In this document: one piece after another, positions 44,658-56,868 of the stretch
Numbering within the stretch: position 1 is the first letter of the stretch
Layout: every line of letters begins with the position of its first letter
From: Cloeon dipterum
Taxonomy: Eukaryota; Arthropoda; Insecta; Ephemeroptera; Baetidae
Direction: 5' to 3'
DNA: 64,000 bases
Assembly: GCF_949628265.1 (NCBI RefSeq)
Contig: NC_088790.1
Span: 27,966,545-28,030,544, forward strand
The notes under the pieces: generated by a model
Seen by the model: only the letters and a program-made list of their open reading frames with translations
Database searches by the model: none
What the model was told of the DNA's origin: nothing
Translations under genes and position numbers: made by a program

Positions 44658-47522
44658 ATTATACACGAACAGCCTTCACTTTTCGTCATTTTTATTGGCA
44701 CACTTTTTGGGAAAGGCGAGAGCCGGCGAGGTTAATCGCCCGTCGAGACTTGATTAGGAGGCGCTGGCGGCGTGTTGCTCAAGGTGCAAATATGCGCGAA
44801 TGCACCGTAGTCGGCGCGCGCCGGCTTCTTGGGGACGGACGGGGGAGGCGCGAGCCAGCAGCGACTTTTATATTTTATTTTCAGCCCCGAGTCGCGGCTA
44901 TTCTCGACGCCGCGCGGCTCACAATACAACCCATCTGACTGACTAGCTGGCCTACATTCCAAAAAACTCGACGCATCCCAAATTTAGCACCATTTCTCGC
45001 CGCTGCACAGCAATTCCTCCCGCATTGTTTCCCACTTTGCTGCTTTCTCGAAGGAACACGCGTATTTTTGTTCTTCCTAAAGTTGAAAATCGCAAAAAGG
45101 TTTCAGTGAATCGTTGACAAATCAACTGAATATTAATTTATTTCACAAATTTTTAAACTTAAATTTGAATTTTCTTGATGATTTTAAAATTTCATATTTT
45201 GTTCGGAGAAAATGTTATGTTAAACTTGATTTAAAAATTTAATAACAGAGTGAAAAGACACAGGATGGTTTTGGCTCTAAGGTATGATTACGGGTAATTT
45301 TATGATAATTATGGGTTACATTTAAAATAACCCCCAAGAAGCCCTGAAAATTAGAGAAATTTTCTTCGTGCTTGTCACTTTTATTTTCGTAAAATTTCAC
45401 TTTTCAACTAAATTAAAAGATCGCGAGATTTTTTCCCTTGTTCAACACATCTTTCCTCGGCTCATTCTCTCCTAATTTAATTTAAGTAAATTAAAAATCT
45501 AATTTGATTGAAATAAATTAAATTCTCTCGTGGCCTGAAGGAAATGACTAAGTTTCGTCAATTTTAGATGGCTGGGCTGTTAATTATTTTTGTTCGTGCA
45601 ACTATAGAGTCAAGTTCTCGGCGTCTAGCCGTGTTTGTTGACGCGCGGGTTTGCAGGCCAAGTTTTGCGCCCGCAGAATCCGAGACGTGCGGCCTGTCGG
45701 CTTTTAAGGTATCTGCATATCATGGTGCGCGCATACGCGGTTAATGAGAGTCGCACGCCTCGCTCGCAATTACCGAAATAAAAGGCTCTTTTGTAATGCG
45801 CTTGGCACGCTTCTAGAAGCGCTCAGATTGTGGGTAGTTCATAACTGCTGCCGGATGTGCCCATTCACTCATCTTGTTTGAGCAGGATGAAAACCGTGAA
45901 TATTTATTAAGGCAGATCGATCAACGCGAAGACTACTTCTTCACTCGAGGCCAGCGCCTTTCATGGTGGAAATCGGAAAACGTTTTTTTTAATCTACCAA
46001 ATTCATGACAGTTTTGGGCAATATTTTTGAATAATTTGTGTAAGGAATTTCTCCAAAATTACTGCATATTAATAATTATATTTCGGTCAGCTCCACGCTT
46101 GTGAGTGGATATTCATTATTGCGGCCATTGACATGCGTAAGATTTAATTTTTTATGTAAATTTTATTTTTAAACTGGCCAAATTTGAGATAATTTTAGTC
46201 TCGATTTAATTGGTTGGTTATTCAGGTTTGTCATTGATTTTTTCAAAATAAAAATTAAATTATAGCGGTGCAGCCAACGACATAAAATATTTCCCTTTTC
46301 GGTGTCTGGCGTTGTCAGCTTGATGAACACGTTTTGGCCTGACGCGCACGTTTTAAATTATGGCTGCCGCTCGGACAGTTATCCGCACGGCAAAACTGTT
46401 ACAAAAAAAATATCTAAATTTAATATCTCTGTAATTTATTGATCAAAATACTAAATTTTGAGAGAGAATTCTACTACCTTTTATTTAGTCCCTCTTTGGC
46501 ACTTTTTTATAAAATAGGAGAGGTGTTAAAAATGGAGCCTGCACTCCGGCTTGAATATCATATATTTCGCAGAGCCTACGGAGCTCTTTAAACGCGTAAT
46601 TTTATATGAAGCTCTAATGCTTTGGAAGGTGCTAACTTTTTATGAGGCAGGAATTTGACATGCACTCTGATATAAATATAATTTTAATCTTAATTTGAAG
46701 TTATATTTATATATACACCAACCAATTTAACAAACAAAAGGAAAAGAAGTAAAATAATTTTCAGACGAAGGGCTAAAAATCTAACAAGCAGTTATTGGGG
46801 TTCGTTTTGTTATAACTTGGCTGCTGCTATTTCTTTTCTCCTTGTGGCGGCAGTTCAAACGAGTTCAAAACATTAAAATTATTTAAAAATCAGACACACA
46901 AACCATTAATAATTTGTTACCCTTATTTAAAAAATAAAATCTCCGAAAAAGTCATTTTTTGGTTCTGAATTTACGGTTGTTAAACAACGAAGTGAGAGTT
47001 TCAAAATTAACACCAATACAGAGCGAGAGGTGCGAGGGATTTTCAGGATAGTAGTTTTCTTCTCATTTTTTCTAACTCTAGCAGAGCAAGGACTTTCTCG
47101 AATGGCCACTGTGAAGCGCTTCTAGCTCATCTCAACAAACTTGCTCCGCTCGCAAGACGCTTCTGCTCTGCGCTCCGTTAAAAGTGCGCAGAGCACCAGT
47201 CATCTAGCAATGATACAGTATAGTAGTGTGTATAACTGTGGATGGCGCTGCAGAATGCTCTTTTCCTAATTGGATGATAGTTAGACGTGCATGACCTGAC
47301 ATCCATGTGAATGAAATCATCATCAGCACCATCCACTCTAGAAGAAAGCCTGATCTTGCCGCATTTATATAAACGGGAATTTTGGTCTCCTCTAGAGAAC
47401 TAGATTATAGATAAGCTTTGCCTGGGTATAATTTCATTTTTATAGGAACAGAAATAAAATCCATATTATCTTCAAATCATTTCATTTCTCCAATAAAGCA
47501 GATAAAAATAAATAACCATATT
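44658..47522. other. Intergenic stretch with CpG-rich blocks
   Basis: CpG-rich blocks at about 44700-44940 and 45610-45800 stand out from AT-rich flanks; neither codes convincingly. They may be regulatory. Nothing else recognised. Confidence 0.35.
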
Positions 47523-47530
47523 ATTATAAT

Positions 47531-47808
47531 CAGCGGGGGCCAGATTCGTGCGACGCGCAGATATGGCGTCCGTTAGAGTATGGCGCGAAAAAACGGTCAC
47601 GTGAAAATGCGCGAAAAGAAGCAAGTTGTGGTCAATATTGTGACATAATTGGCATTTCTTGTACTAATTGTGCATTTTGGATCGTAAAAACAAACTCTTG
47701 ACACTCGTACGGCAATCCAAAGAGAGCTTTTTGCTTCCCACATTCAGTCGCCATCTTGGATCTGCGCAGTGGGAACCAATTTTATCGCACATCATCTGGC
47801 CCTAGCTG
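47531..47808 (+). mobile_element. hAT-type MITE (CAGCGGGG family), copy 5
   Basis: 278 bp with ends CAGCGGGGGCCAGAT and TCTGGCCCTAGCTG. The flanks (ATTATAAT, ATTTGATT) match poorly, so this copy is older or rearranged. Confidence 0.75.
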
Positions 47809-48253
47809 ATTTGATTAAAGTTTTTATAGGTTATTCAACATCAAATCAATCGAGATGACCGTAAGAAAATTTCCACAATATTTCATAAAGATAAATAGTT
47901 AATTTCTTAATTAAATAACGGCTATTTGCATAATCAAAAAATATACAGAAAGAAAACTCAACCAGCAGATTATGTAACATCAAATATGATTGTGCGTATA
48001 GTGGCGCCATTCATTTTACTATGCGCTCCATAAATTTTATCTTTGTCCGATCTCTTACTATTGCTCAGAAATTCGAACAATCGAATAACAGTATCACGCA
48101 GGCTGTTAGTCGGTGCGTGCGTGCATCGAGTTATGGTCCCGTTGGTTGATGCGCGACCGACCTTTATCTGGCGCAAAGTTTCAAGGTTTGGCGCCAGGAG
48201 TGCTGGTGTGCCACGCCTCTTTCCCAGCCAGGAGAGTAGGCCGCTGAGGCAAG

Positions 48254-51200
48254 ATGGCCCCAGCACTGTTGTTATTTATGTCCAAGTCCAAGTACAGACG
48301 GAAAGATTGCTGGTGGACGCTGGGGTGTCTGCTGATGGCCCTGCTGGCGGCGGTCGACGGCCTCCACGGGGCTGGCAAGTGCGGCACCGAGTGCGTCAAC
48401 GGCTTCTGCGCCAACGGCACCTGCAACTGCTATGACGGCTGGCAGGGCCCCAATTGCCAGTTTTGCGGAGGAAAAGTCAGGTTCGTCGCACTCCAGATGC
48501 GTCCCTGGGGTTGATGACCTCCGCCCTTAGAGCCCTGGGAGCCCGTCAGTTGGCTCAAAGCCCCTGGAAATCCAGCGGCCTCCTCATTCGAGCTGCGGTT
48601 TTCTCTTCTGTTTTCTCGGGGGTGGACCCCTTTCTTTCTTTTGTGCAGAATTTAAAAAAAAAATTAGACAGCACTTTTTAGCTCTCAGGCCTCCTCAGTT
48701 ATTAACGGAAGAACTAATAGTGTAAAATCACCCAAAAAAAACTGACGATTTCGCCACCCCTATAACCAGCTGTCACCCTCGAACAGACAATAGTAATAAT
48801 TTCCGTCGTGTCCTCAGGTTGTCCGAGCCCTCAGGGTACATTCTGGACGGCCAGGGCAACTACTCGGTGGACGTCAAGTGCAGCTGGCTGGTGTCTAGCG
48901 GCACCCCGAACGCCACCATCCGCCTTCACCTGGAGGAATTCGCCACCGAGTGTGGCTGGGACCACCTCTACGTGTACGACGGCGACTCCGTTCGCTCGCC
49001 CTTGCTCGCTGTCTTCAGGTTGGTTGCGCCGGACAAAGGTTGATGATGTTTATTGATTTATTTGTGTTGATTCAGTGGGCTCATGTACAAAGACGATTAT
49101 CGGGTGCGCCGAGTACCAGAAGTGGTGGCCAAGTCGGGCTCTGCTCTCCTGCATTTCTACAGCGACGTGGCTTACAACATGACAGGGTTTAATATTTCTT
49201 ACAGGTGTGTAGTTCATTCTGTTTTCTACATTTAAAAATAATTATTATTATTGTAATTTCTAATTTTCCCTCTGCATTTCAGGCTAAACTCTTGTCCGTC
49301 CCGGTTTTCGGACAGTCCGTGCAGCGGACACGGCGTGTGCATCGACGGCTCGTGCACCTGCGACGCGCTCTACATCGGCGACGCGTGCGAGATACCTGTG
49401 TGTCCGAACGACTGCTCTGGCAAGGGCCAGTGCAACCGCGAGAAGCACCGGTGCGAGTGCTGGGGTGACGCCAGGGGTGACGACTGCTCGCAGTCTGCTG
49501 AGAAGGGTTTCTGGGAACTGCTGCAGCCCAAGGCCTTTGTGCCGGAGGGCTCGGCCTCGCACGGGGTCGTCGTGTGGCGCGACTCGCTCTACGTCGTTGG
49601 AGGAGAGTCGTACGAGAAGGCCAAGCTTATGTACGTCTACGATTTTACAGGTAGGCAGACTTATGTTTTCTCCTCCTGCAATGTTGATTTAATTTAAAAT
49701 TAAATGCCTTCCCACCTGAATTAATAGAGTTGTAAAATTTAGGGAGCTTTAATCGCGGAATTTAAAGCTTTCAGTCGTGAAATATTTCCACAATTTTCAT
49801 AAAATAATCATTATTTTGCGCAAATTGACATTTTGAAATTAATATTGGAATAATTATAACCTGCTCTATGGGAAAAAGATTTAAAATAAATGGAAAAACA
49901 ATTTTTTAAATTTAAATTGTAGCGAAAAGCGTTACAAAATTACCGCTTGCTTTTCAAAATAGCTTTGTAAATTTCCCAGCCCTACAAATCCTCCTTGTAA
50001 CCTCCGTTAATTATTAATTATTTTCCAAATCCACAGGAAATATTTGGGAAACTGTCCACATCAATAGCAAGAATGTTCCACAGTCCAGATACGGTCATTC
50101 AACAGTGATATTTGGAGTGAGTTCTTCTGCCCGCCAAAATTAAAACATTCAGAACACGTTGTCATTCATTTTTCAGGACAAAATCTTTATGTATGGTGGA
50201 GTAGACGTGAGTGGTCACGTTTCGGCCGAGCTTTGGGCTTTTGACATCAGCGCCAACGCCTGGGAAAATATAACCGTCCGGGCTGAGTCATGTACGCATC
50301 AGAAACTCAATCCAAAACTGCCCTGTGGTGAGTTTGGCGTAATTATTCCGTTCGATTTGCATTATTTCGAGACTTTTGCAGGTCCTCTGAGATCCACCGG
50401 GCACACCGCAACCGTGGTGTCTAGTAAAGTGAAGAAGAGCGAGAAAATGATTGTGATTTTCGGTCACTCGCCCATCTACGGCTACCTAAACACAGTGCAA
50501 GAGTACAACTTTGGCACTCGGACCTGGCAAGTGGTGGCCACTAAAGGTTTCCCTGTCAAGGGTGGCTACGGACACTCGTCTGTGTACGACGGAGTGTCCC
50601 AGCGAATCTACGTCTACGGTGGATACGTGTCAGAAAGCGCCTCCACCGCGTTGCTCACCAACAAACTCTTCTCATACGATCCGTTCACAAAGACATGGTA
50701 CGTGTTCAACTTTAAAAAAAAAATAGACTCACCTTGTTGCCCTTGAAAATGGGAAATTGATTCAATCTTGCTTTTTGCATGGAGACGTAAATGAACTGCA
50801 ATCACATTCATACTGTTTAAATTGTTGTGCATTGTGGCAATAAGTGCTGCACGTCACCAGACAGTAAACAAAGCAACCTGATAACATGCAAAAATACATC
50901 TAGTTGTGAAGGTCAAGATTCATGACTCATGAGAAGGGTTGGAAATTTATGGCAAACGACTTTTTTTCTTTTAGACGCGACATGAGCGCACAATTTTAAG
51001 TCTTGAGATTAATAGACAAGTCTCAATTAAAAATTGTTGCTGAAAACCATCAAAGTCAGTTGCAAAGCGAGACAAATATTTTACGAAACGCAGAAAATGA
51101 TATCGTCCTGGTCCCGATAAAATTGCGCCACGTTCAACAAACACCCAAATTTTCATTTTCGAATTGATTGTTGACCTTTTCTTGCAACAAGGAAATTCGC

Positions 51201-54200
51201 GTTTGGTTGTTGAAAGTTGCGCAACTTTAACGGGACCAGGACGCGATTTTTTTAGAGATTATAATATTATTTTCTAATGAATTAATAATATTTTTTGCTT
51301 TTTGATATCTGTTGGTTAATAGATGTAGGAAAAGGCAATTTTATGATAAGATTTAATTAATTCGGCTGCTCTTATTCGTCTATTCAATATGAGATGTGGT
51401 CTAAACATCAAAATTTTCTCGTTGTTTATCGAAAAATATAATTTCAAGAGGAATTCAACTTAGAAAAAGATCTTAAGAAAAGTTCCAAGCCAAGAAAAAT
51501 TCCTGGCTGTGGTTAATTTTCGTCAAAAATGATTGAAATTCTCCGCTGAATCCATCCAAAGTAGATCTCAATTCCTTTGATCGACAAAAACCTGAAAAAT
51601 AATTGAAATTGTGGCAAAATATAATTTTTGTGCCTAGTCAACTGTACATTTAACAAAAAAATACCTTCATATCAAAGGAATCTAAACTCAAATTGACTCT
51701 TTTTCTCCTTTGTGCTCAGGAACCTTCTCATGTCTGCCCCGTCCGCAAGATTTTTGCATTCAGCTGTCATCTCGCGTGGTCTGATGCTTGTGTTTGGTGG
51801 CAACACGCACAACGACACCGCCTTCAGCCACGGTGCCAAGTGTTACTCGCATGACTTCCTCGCCTACGATCTCGCCTGCGACACCTGGTCCGCCCTGCCG
51901 ACTCCAGCCCTCTCGAGAACCGACCTGAGTCGTTACGGGCACTCATCAGTGATGTTTGACGGTGCTCTCTACATTTACGGCGGCTTTGACGGACAGTTCA
52001 GGTATGATATTTTAAAACAAAAGAAATAAATAAAATGTTTTTGTTCATCCAATTTAGAAATGATAAATTAAATCAAAGCCGGTTAAATAATTTATTTTCA
52101 TGTCAATTTCAAATTTGTAATTATCTGATCGAATCCATCCTTCAGGTCAGATCTGCTGAAGTTCACGCCAGGAAAGTGCAGCGTTCTGAATGACGAGGGA
52201 CTGTGCAGTCAAGGCAGACCGGGAGTCAAGTGCGTGTGGAGCGAGGAAAACGCCTCCTGCGAGATCTCCGGCCAGGGGGCTGGCCTTGGAAAGGCGCAGT
52301 GCTCTACCATTTTTGACAACGGCCGATCTGAAATCTGCTCCATGCTTGACAACTGCGGTGCTTGCGTGCACACAGCTCACTCGTGCATTTGGTGCGGAGG
52401 CTCGCAGGGAAGCTGCAACCACCAGCGCTGCAAGGAATCAAATCAGAAGGTAGGTTTTAAATTACCAGAGTTTTTTAAACAAATAATCGGCGTCATTTCT
52501 AATTTTAATATTTGTCCTTTCTTTTTTACAGGCGATAACAAACATTGAGCAGTGTGAGACGCAAGACAGCGGATCTTGTTTGCAACTGCACAACTGTCAG
52601 GCGTGTGGAACAAACCCCAAGTGCAGATGGGAGTTTGAGAATCGCTGCAAATCCATCGGTAGGCCGTTTCGTAATATTGAATTGTTGCAATAAGTCTCGT
52701 TTTCCAGTGTCAGGGAATGTGACGAGTGAGGCTGGTGCAGTCGAAATTCCTGGCTGTCTTAACACGTGCGCTCAGTTCTCGTCATGCCAGAACTGTACGC
52801 AGGAGGAATGTATTTGGTGCCAAAACGAGGCAAGATGCGTCAACAAAAACGCGTACACGGCCTCCTTCCCTTACGGTCAGTGCAGGGAGTGGACAACCCA
52901 TATCACAAAGTGCCGGCCCTCAAATGGTAGTTTCAATTAACTGAATTTAATAATTCTTTTTTTTTACTAAACATCATTCTAATTTAATCAGCAGGGGAAG
53001 CCGAATGTTCTTTCTACGCAACCTGCGAAGAGTGCAGGGTGGATCCAGCTTGCGGCTGGTGCGACGACGGCTCTGGAACGGGTCTGGGAAAGTGTCTGCG
53101 TGGAGGAAATCACAGGCCAGATGACCCTTCCATGTGCCCCTCGGATTCTTGGTTCTTCACTAGATGCCCTGGTGAGTTATCAAAGTTGAAATTGAATCGC
53201 AACTGGAGCTGTAATTTTCACCTCAAAGTTTGTTTGTTTGTGCATGCTATAAGTTTGAGCAAATAGTCTGATTAAAAATCCTTACAAAACATCATTATTG
53301 CGTAGAGGTACAAAATTGCTAAACTGACCACAGGTGCTCATTAAAACTGACCAAGTTTTCAATAATTTTATAATTATTGACCTCGACTCGAAAAACTGTC
53401 AGAGATAAATTTTTGGAGAAATTGAGGCAGCAAATAATGGCAATTTAAAAGGAAAAATCTGCAAGGTAGAGGAAATTTTGACCACTCAGACCGCAAATTT
53501 CACATTGGAAATTTAGAATAAATTCATTTATTGCATTTTTTGCGCAAGAAATTGAAAATAAATGTAAAATTGATCTTTGGAATAGCAAAAAGAATAACGA
53601 GACATTTGTAAATGTTGAAATTGTTGGATCCAAATCATAAAATTGTGCTAGTATTCCAGATTATTTATCTTTTTTGCGTTTTTTTTTGTATCTAGTCATT
53701 GTAAGGTGCAATTCAGATCAAGGCGTTTCTAACTCTTTCCTCCAAATCACAGCTTGCCAGTGCAACGGACACAGCACCTGCGGCAACGGCTCAAGCCAGT
53801 GCACGCAGCCGTGCAACAATTTAACCCAAGGAATGCACTGCGAACGCTGCGTTCCCGGCTACTACGGCAACCCCGTCAACGGCGGCAAGTGCACGCGTGA
53901 GTTCATTCGCGTTTTGAGTTTTTATCTCGACTATAAAACTTTCATTCCTTGCGATCAGCGTGCCACTGCAACAACCAGGGCACCCAGTGCCACCCTGAGA
54001 CAGGCAAGTGCTACTGCACCACGAAGGGAATCACTGGCGACCACTGCGACAAATGCGACACGACCAACCACTACTCTGGCGATCCAGCCAATGGATCTTG
54101 TTTTTGTGAGTTTATTGATAATTAGTTCTTTTGCAGTATTGTTTTACGGCTGGGTTTGGTTTCAGATGATTTGACCATTGACTACCAGTTCACCTTCAAT

Positions 54201-56868
54201 CTTTCAAAGAAGGAGGACAGGCATTACTCGCAGATTAACTTCAAGAACATTCCAACGAAGCATGATGTGGATGCTGACTTCCAAATTACGTGCTCTGTGC
54301 CCTCTAAAATGAACATCACGGTCAGAACAGGTAAGATATAGATGCTTATCTAGAATCACAGGTGCATTTTTCCCCTGTTGGTTATTCATGTAAAAATGCG
54401 CTTGCAAATTAACGTTTAAAATCAAAGCGTGAGCTATTTTTATTTTGTTCAGACAATACTCTTATTAATTTACTTAAATCATTTATTTGAGAAATGTTAA
54501 TCATAAATGGTTCACCGCCTTTTTAATATCTGGTTTTGTGCTTATTTAAAATCCTTGCTGATTTTTGACCTTTTTGAATCACAGAAAAATGAAAACATTG
54601 ATTGAAATTGATAAATTTAAACTTGGATTTTTTTAAAGACCTTTCAAGATAACCTTTTTACTCATGGTCATTCCCATTATGCTTGCAGCGACTGGAGCGG
54701 AAAAATATTTGCTTGTGGCGCATAACTGCTCGACCCTAAGGCACAGATTTTCCAAGTCCGAGTATCAGTTTGGAATCGAGGACAACGTCACCCAAACTAC
54801 ATTCTTCGTCTACGTGTATGACTTCCAGCCGCCACTCTGGATCCAAATCTCGTTTTCACAGTACCCTAAGCTTAATCTTCAACAATTTTTCATCACATTT
54901 TCAACGTGAGTTTTGGTTTGACTTGATTAATTAAAAAAATAGAAATAATCCTTCTCTGCTTGGCAGTTGTTTTGTTTTGCTGCTTCTCGTGGCTGCAGTG
55001 ATGTGGAAGATCAAAGTCAAGTATGACTTGTTCAGGCGGAGACAGGTAAACACAAAAATTGACGAAACAGCAAAAATTGGAACTTGATTTAATCCAATTC
55101 GCAGAGAATGTTTGTTGAAATGGAGCAAATGGCGAGTAGACCTTTTGCGCAAGTGTCGGTTGAAGTCGAGAGGAAACCCCCCGATGACCAGCCTCCACCG
55201 TCTCTGCGAAAGAGGAAAAAGGTGAGAATTCGGTGACCACCATAGCATTATTTCTAAAATATGTCTGTTGCCAGGATGCTCCAAGTCCAATTGCCCTAGA
55301 GCCATGCTGTGGAAACAGGGCTGCAGTATTATCGTTGCTCGTCCGTCTTCCTTCAGGCAGTCAGCAGTACACTCCGCCAGGACAAACTGGTCAGTGATTT
55401 TATTTTACTACGCCTAAAAATTTCATTTGGTTCTATTTTGGAACTTAAATCCCCTATTCTTTTGATTTCAATAAAACGATGAAATGTATTAAATGCCAAA
55501 AGTGCTCGGTTTTGCTTTGACAGCTTGAGACTAAGTTAGCTTGTTCTTATCACAGTTGAGGAAATGGAATAGGTTTGTTGGTTTATCTCAAAATAATCTT
55601 GTGGAAAAAGGTTAGAAATATTGCGTTTGAATCATGCAGAAAATGATAAAAACCCTCAGAAATGCGTGCATTTGCAGATAACGCTTAAGCGTAATCTAAT
55701 TTAAGACGTCTTTTTTATAAATTTAAGTGAAGTTTGGAGTTAAATGCCTAGATACTTTTGTTTCTCTTGCATCATAACGAGTCTATTTATTAAGGATGGT
55801 TGCGAAATCAGTCCTGCTCTCTATTTGCCGGTTTGCAATTTTCTTAATGCTTGAATCAATATTACGAGCTTTTCAATTAAGACCTTGGTGCGGAGCTAGG
55901 AACATGAGGTAGCCCATGTCTGGATTCGGCTTTCTCCAATGAGGCTCCATATTATTATTTCGCAATGGTTTTAAGAGTAAATGAGGTCGCCCGTCTCAGA
56001 AGAGAGTAGAAACAAACTATCTCAATGTTCTGCAGTGGTAAATAAATAACAAGACCTCGTGCTTGTTGATTTCAGAGTTATTTAATTAAACTAGGCCACT
56101 TTCGGCGAATCCAGACGCTATATATTTCACGACGAGTATGTTTTATTTTTTGTCTTGTGGAGCGCCTCTAGCATACTCATGAAAAAGGGCGGACTGGGCT
56201 CTGTACTCGTTGAAACTGGTCTAGTTTAATTAAATAACTGTGAAATCAGTGAGAGTTAAAAAAGGTTGCATTTGCTTTCCACCCGTTTTTTCACCACTGG
56301 CTTTTACCACTCAATTTTTTACCAATTTCTTCCGCAAAAAAGCAAGAAATAAATTTATTCCATTGTTCCCATGTGAAAATCTAAAATTTGCGGTCGGAGT
56401 GGTCAAAATTTCCTCTACTGTGCAGATTTTCCTTTAAAATGGCCATTTGCTGCCTCAATTTCTCCAAAATGTTATCTTTGGCCATTTTTCAAGTCGAGGT
56501 TGTTTTGTTTGAAAATTATTGAAACCTGAGGTGCAAACATTGCCTGCAAGAAACTGTTTAAAATTGAAATAAAACGCTTTTCACCACTGCACTGCATTAA
56601 AAACTGGGGTTTTTGCAACCCTGGAATTAAATCTTGTTAATCAGTTACCAAGATAAAAAATGCAACAATTTTCCAAGTGAAAATTAGATCTCAACGTTGT
56701 GGTTTGGATGTTTCAGGCCTGGCCATTGCTTCAGCACTGGTGACATTGGGGAACCCACGAAAGGTGAGCTCTGACCCACCAAACAAAGGGGACGCCAAAA
56801 ATAAGACTCGTAAGTCTGCTCCTTTTCACTGTCTTCAAGCGGATGATGAACCCAATTCTATAATATGA
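48254..56868 (+). CDS. dsd: Attractin / distracted orthologue
   Basis: Twenty exons: 48254-48480, 48818-49018, 49076-49204, 49283-49650, 50037-50116, 50177-50327, 50382-50697, 51720-52001, 52146-52449, 52532-52658, 52708-52926, 52995-53171, 53753-53896, 53959-54105, 54166-54330, 54689-54905, 54967-55045, 55105-55221, 55275-55389, 56717-56868. They total 3717 nt, in phase throughout: 1238 residues. Order: hydrophobic signal segment (LGCLLMALLAAVDG), EGF, CUB (76-186), EGF pair, kelch repeats (to about 585), PSI-type Cys-rich region (585-860), two laminin-EGF repeats (861-957), membrane-proximal region beginning TIDYQFTF, TM helix (CFVLLLLVAAVMW), and the cytoplasmic Attractin motifs MEQMASRPFA and PIALEPCCGNRAAVLS. 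Type I membrane protein; vertebrate Attractin acts in melanocortin signalling and myelination. The C-type lectin domain of vertebrate Attractin is absent (see findings). Confidence 0.95.
51104..51243. repeat. Foldback MITE, copy 4
   Basis: 140 bp, ends CGTCCTGGTCCCG and CGGGACCAGGACG (perfect inverted ends), inside the 1-kb Attractin intron between exons 7 and 8. Confidence 0.8.
53330..53640 (+). repeat. Diverged inverted copy of the 56.3-kb hAT-type element
   Basis: Shares long blocks with the complement of 56300-56560, for example GAGAAATTGAGGCAGCAAAT and GAGGAAATTTTGACCACTC. It lies in the Attractin intron between exons 12 and 13. Ends not defined. Confidence 0.7.
55390..56252. other. Attractin last intron, left part
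   Basis: Intron sequence without a recognisable feature upstream of the hAT-type element. Confidence 0.5.
56261..56623 (-). mobile_element. hAT-type element in the last Attractin intron
   Basis: 363 bp; right end GCAACCCTG, left end eroded (AAAGGTTGC). Flanks GAGTTAAA (56253-56260) and GAATTAAA (56624-56631) match at 7 of 8. The minus strand has a 34-codon open frame starting MAKDNILEKLRQQMAILKEN, frame-broken in the 53.3-kb copy. Confidence 0.7.

Noticed and set aside
44414-44938. 174-codon plus-strand open frame
   Set aside because: First half is TTAA-element sequence that is open in several copies, second half a CpG-rich block; no protein features.
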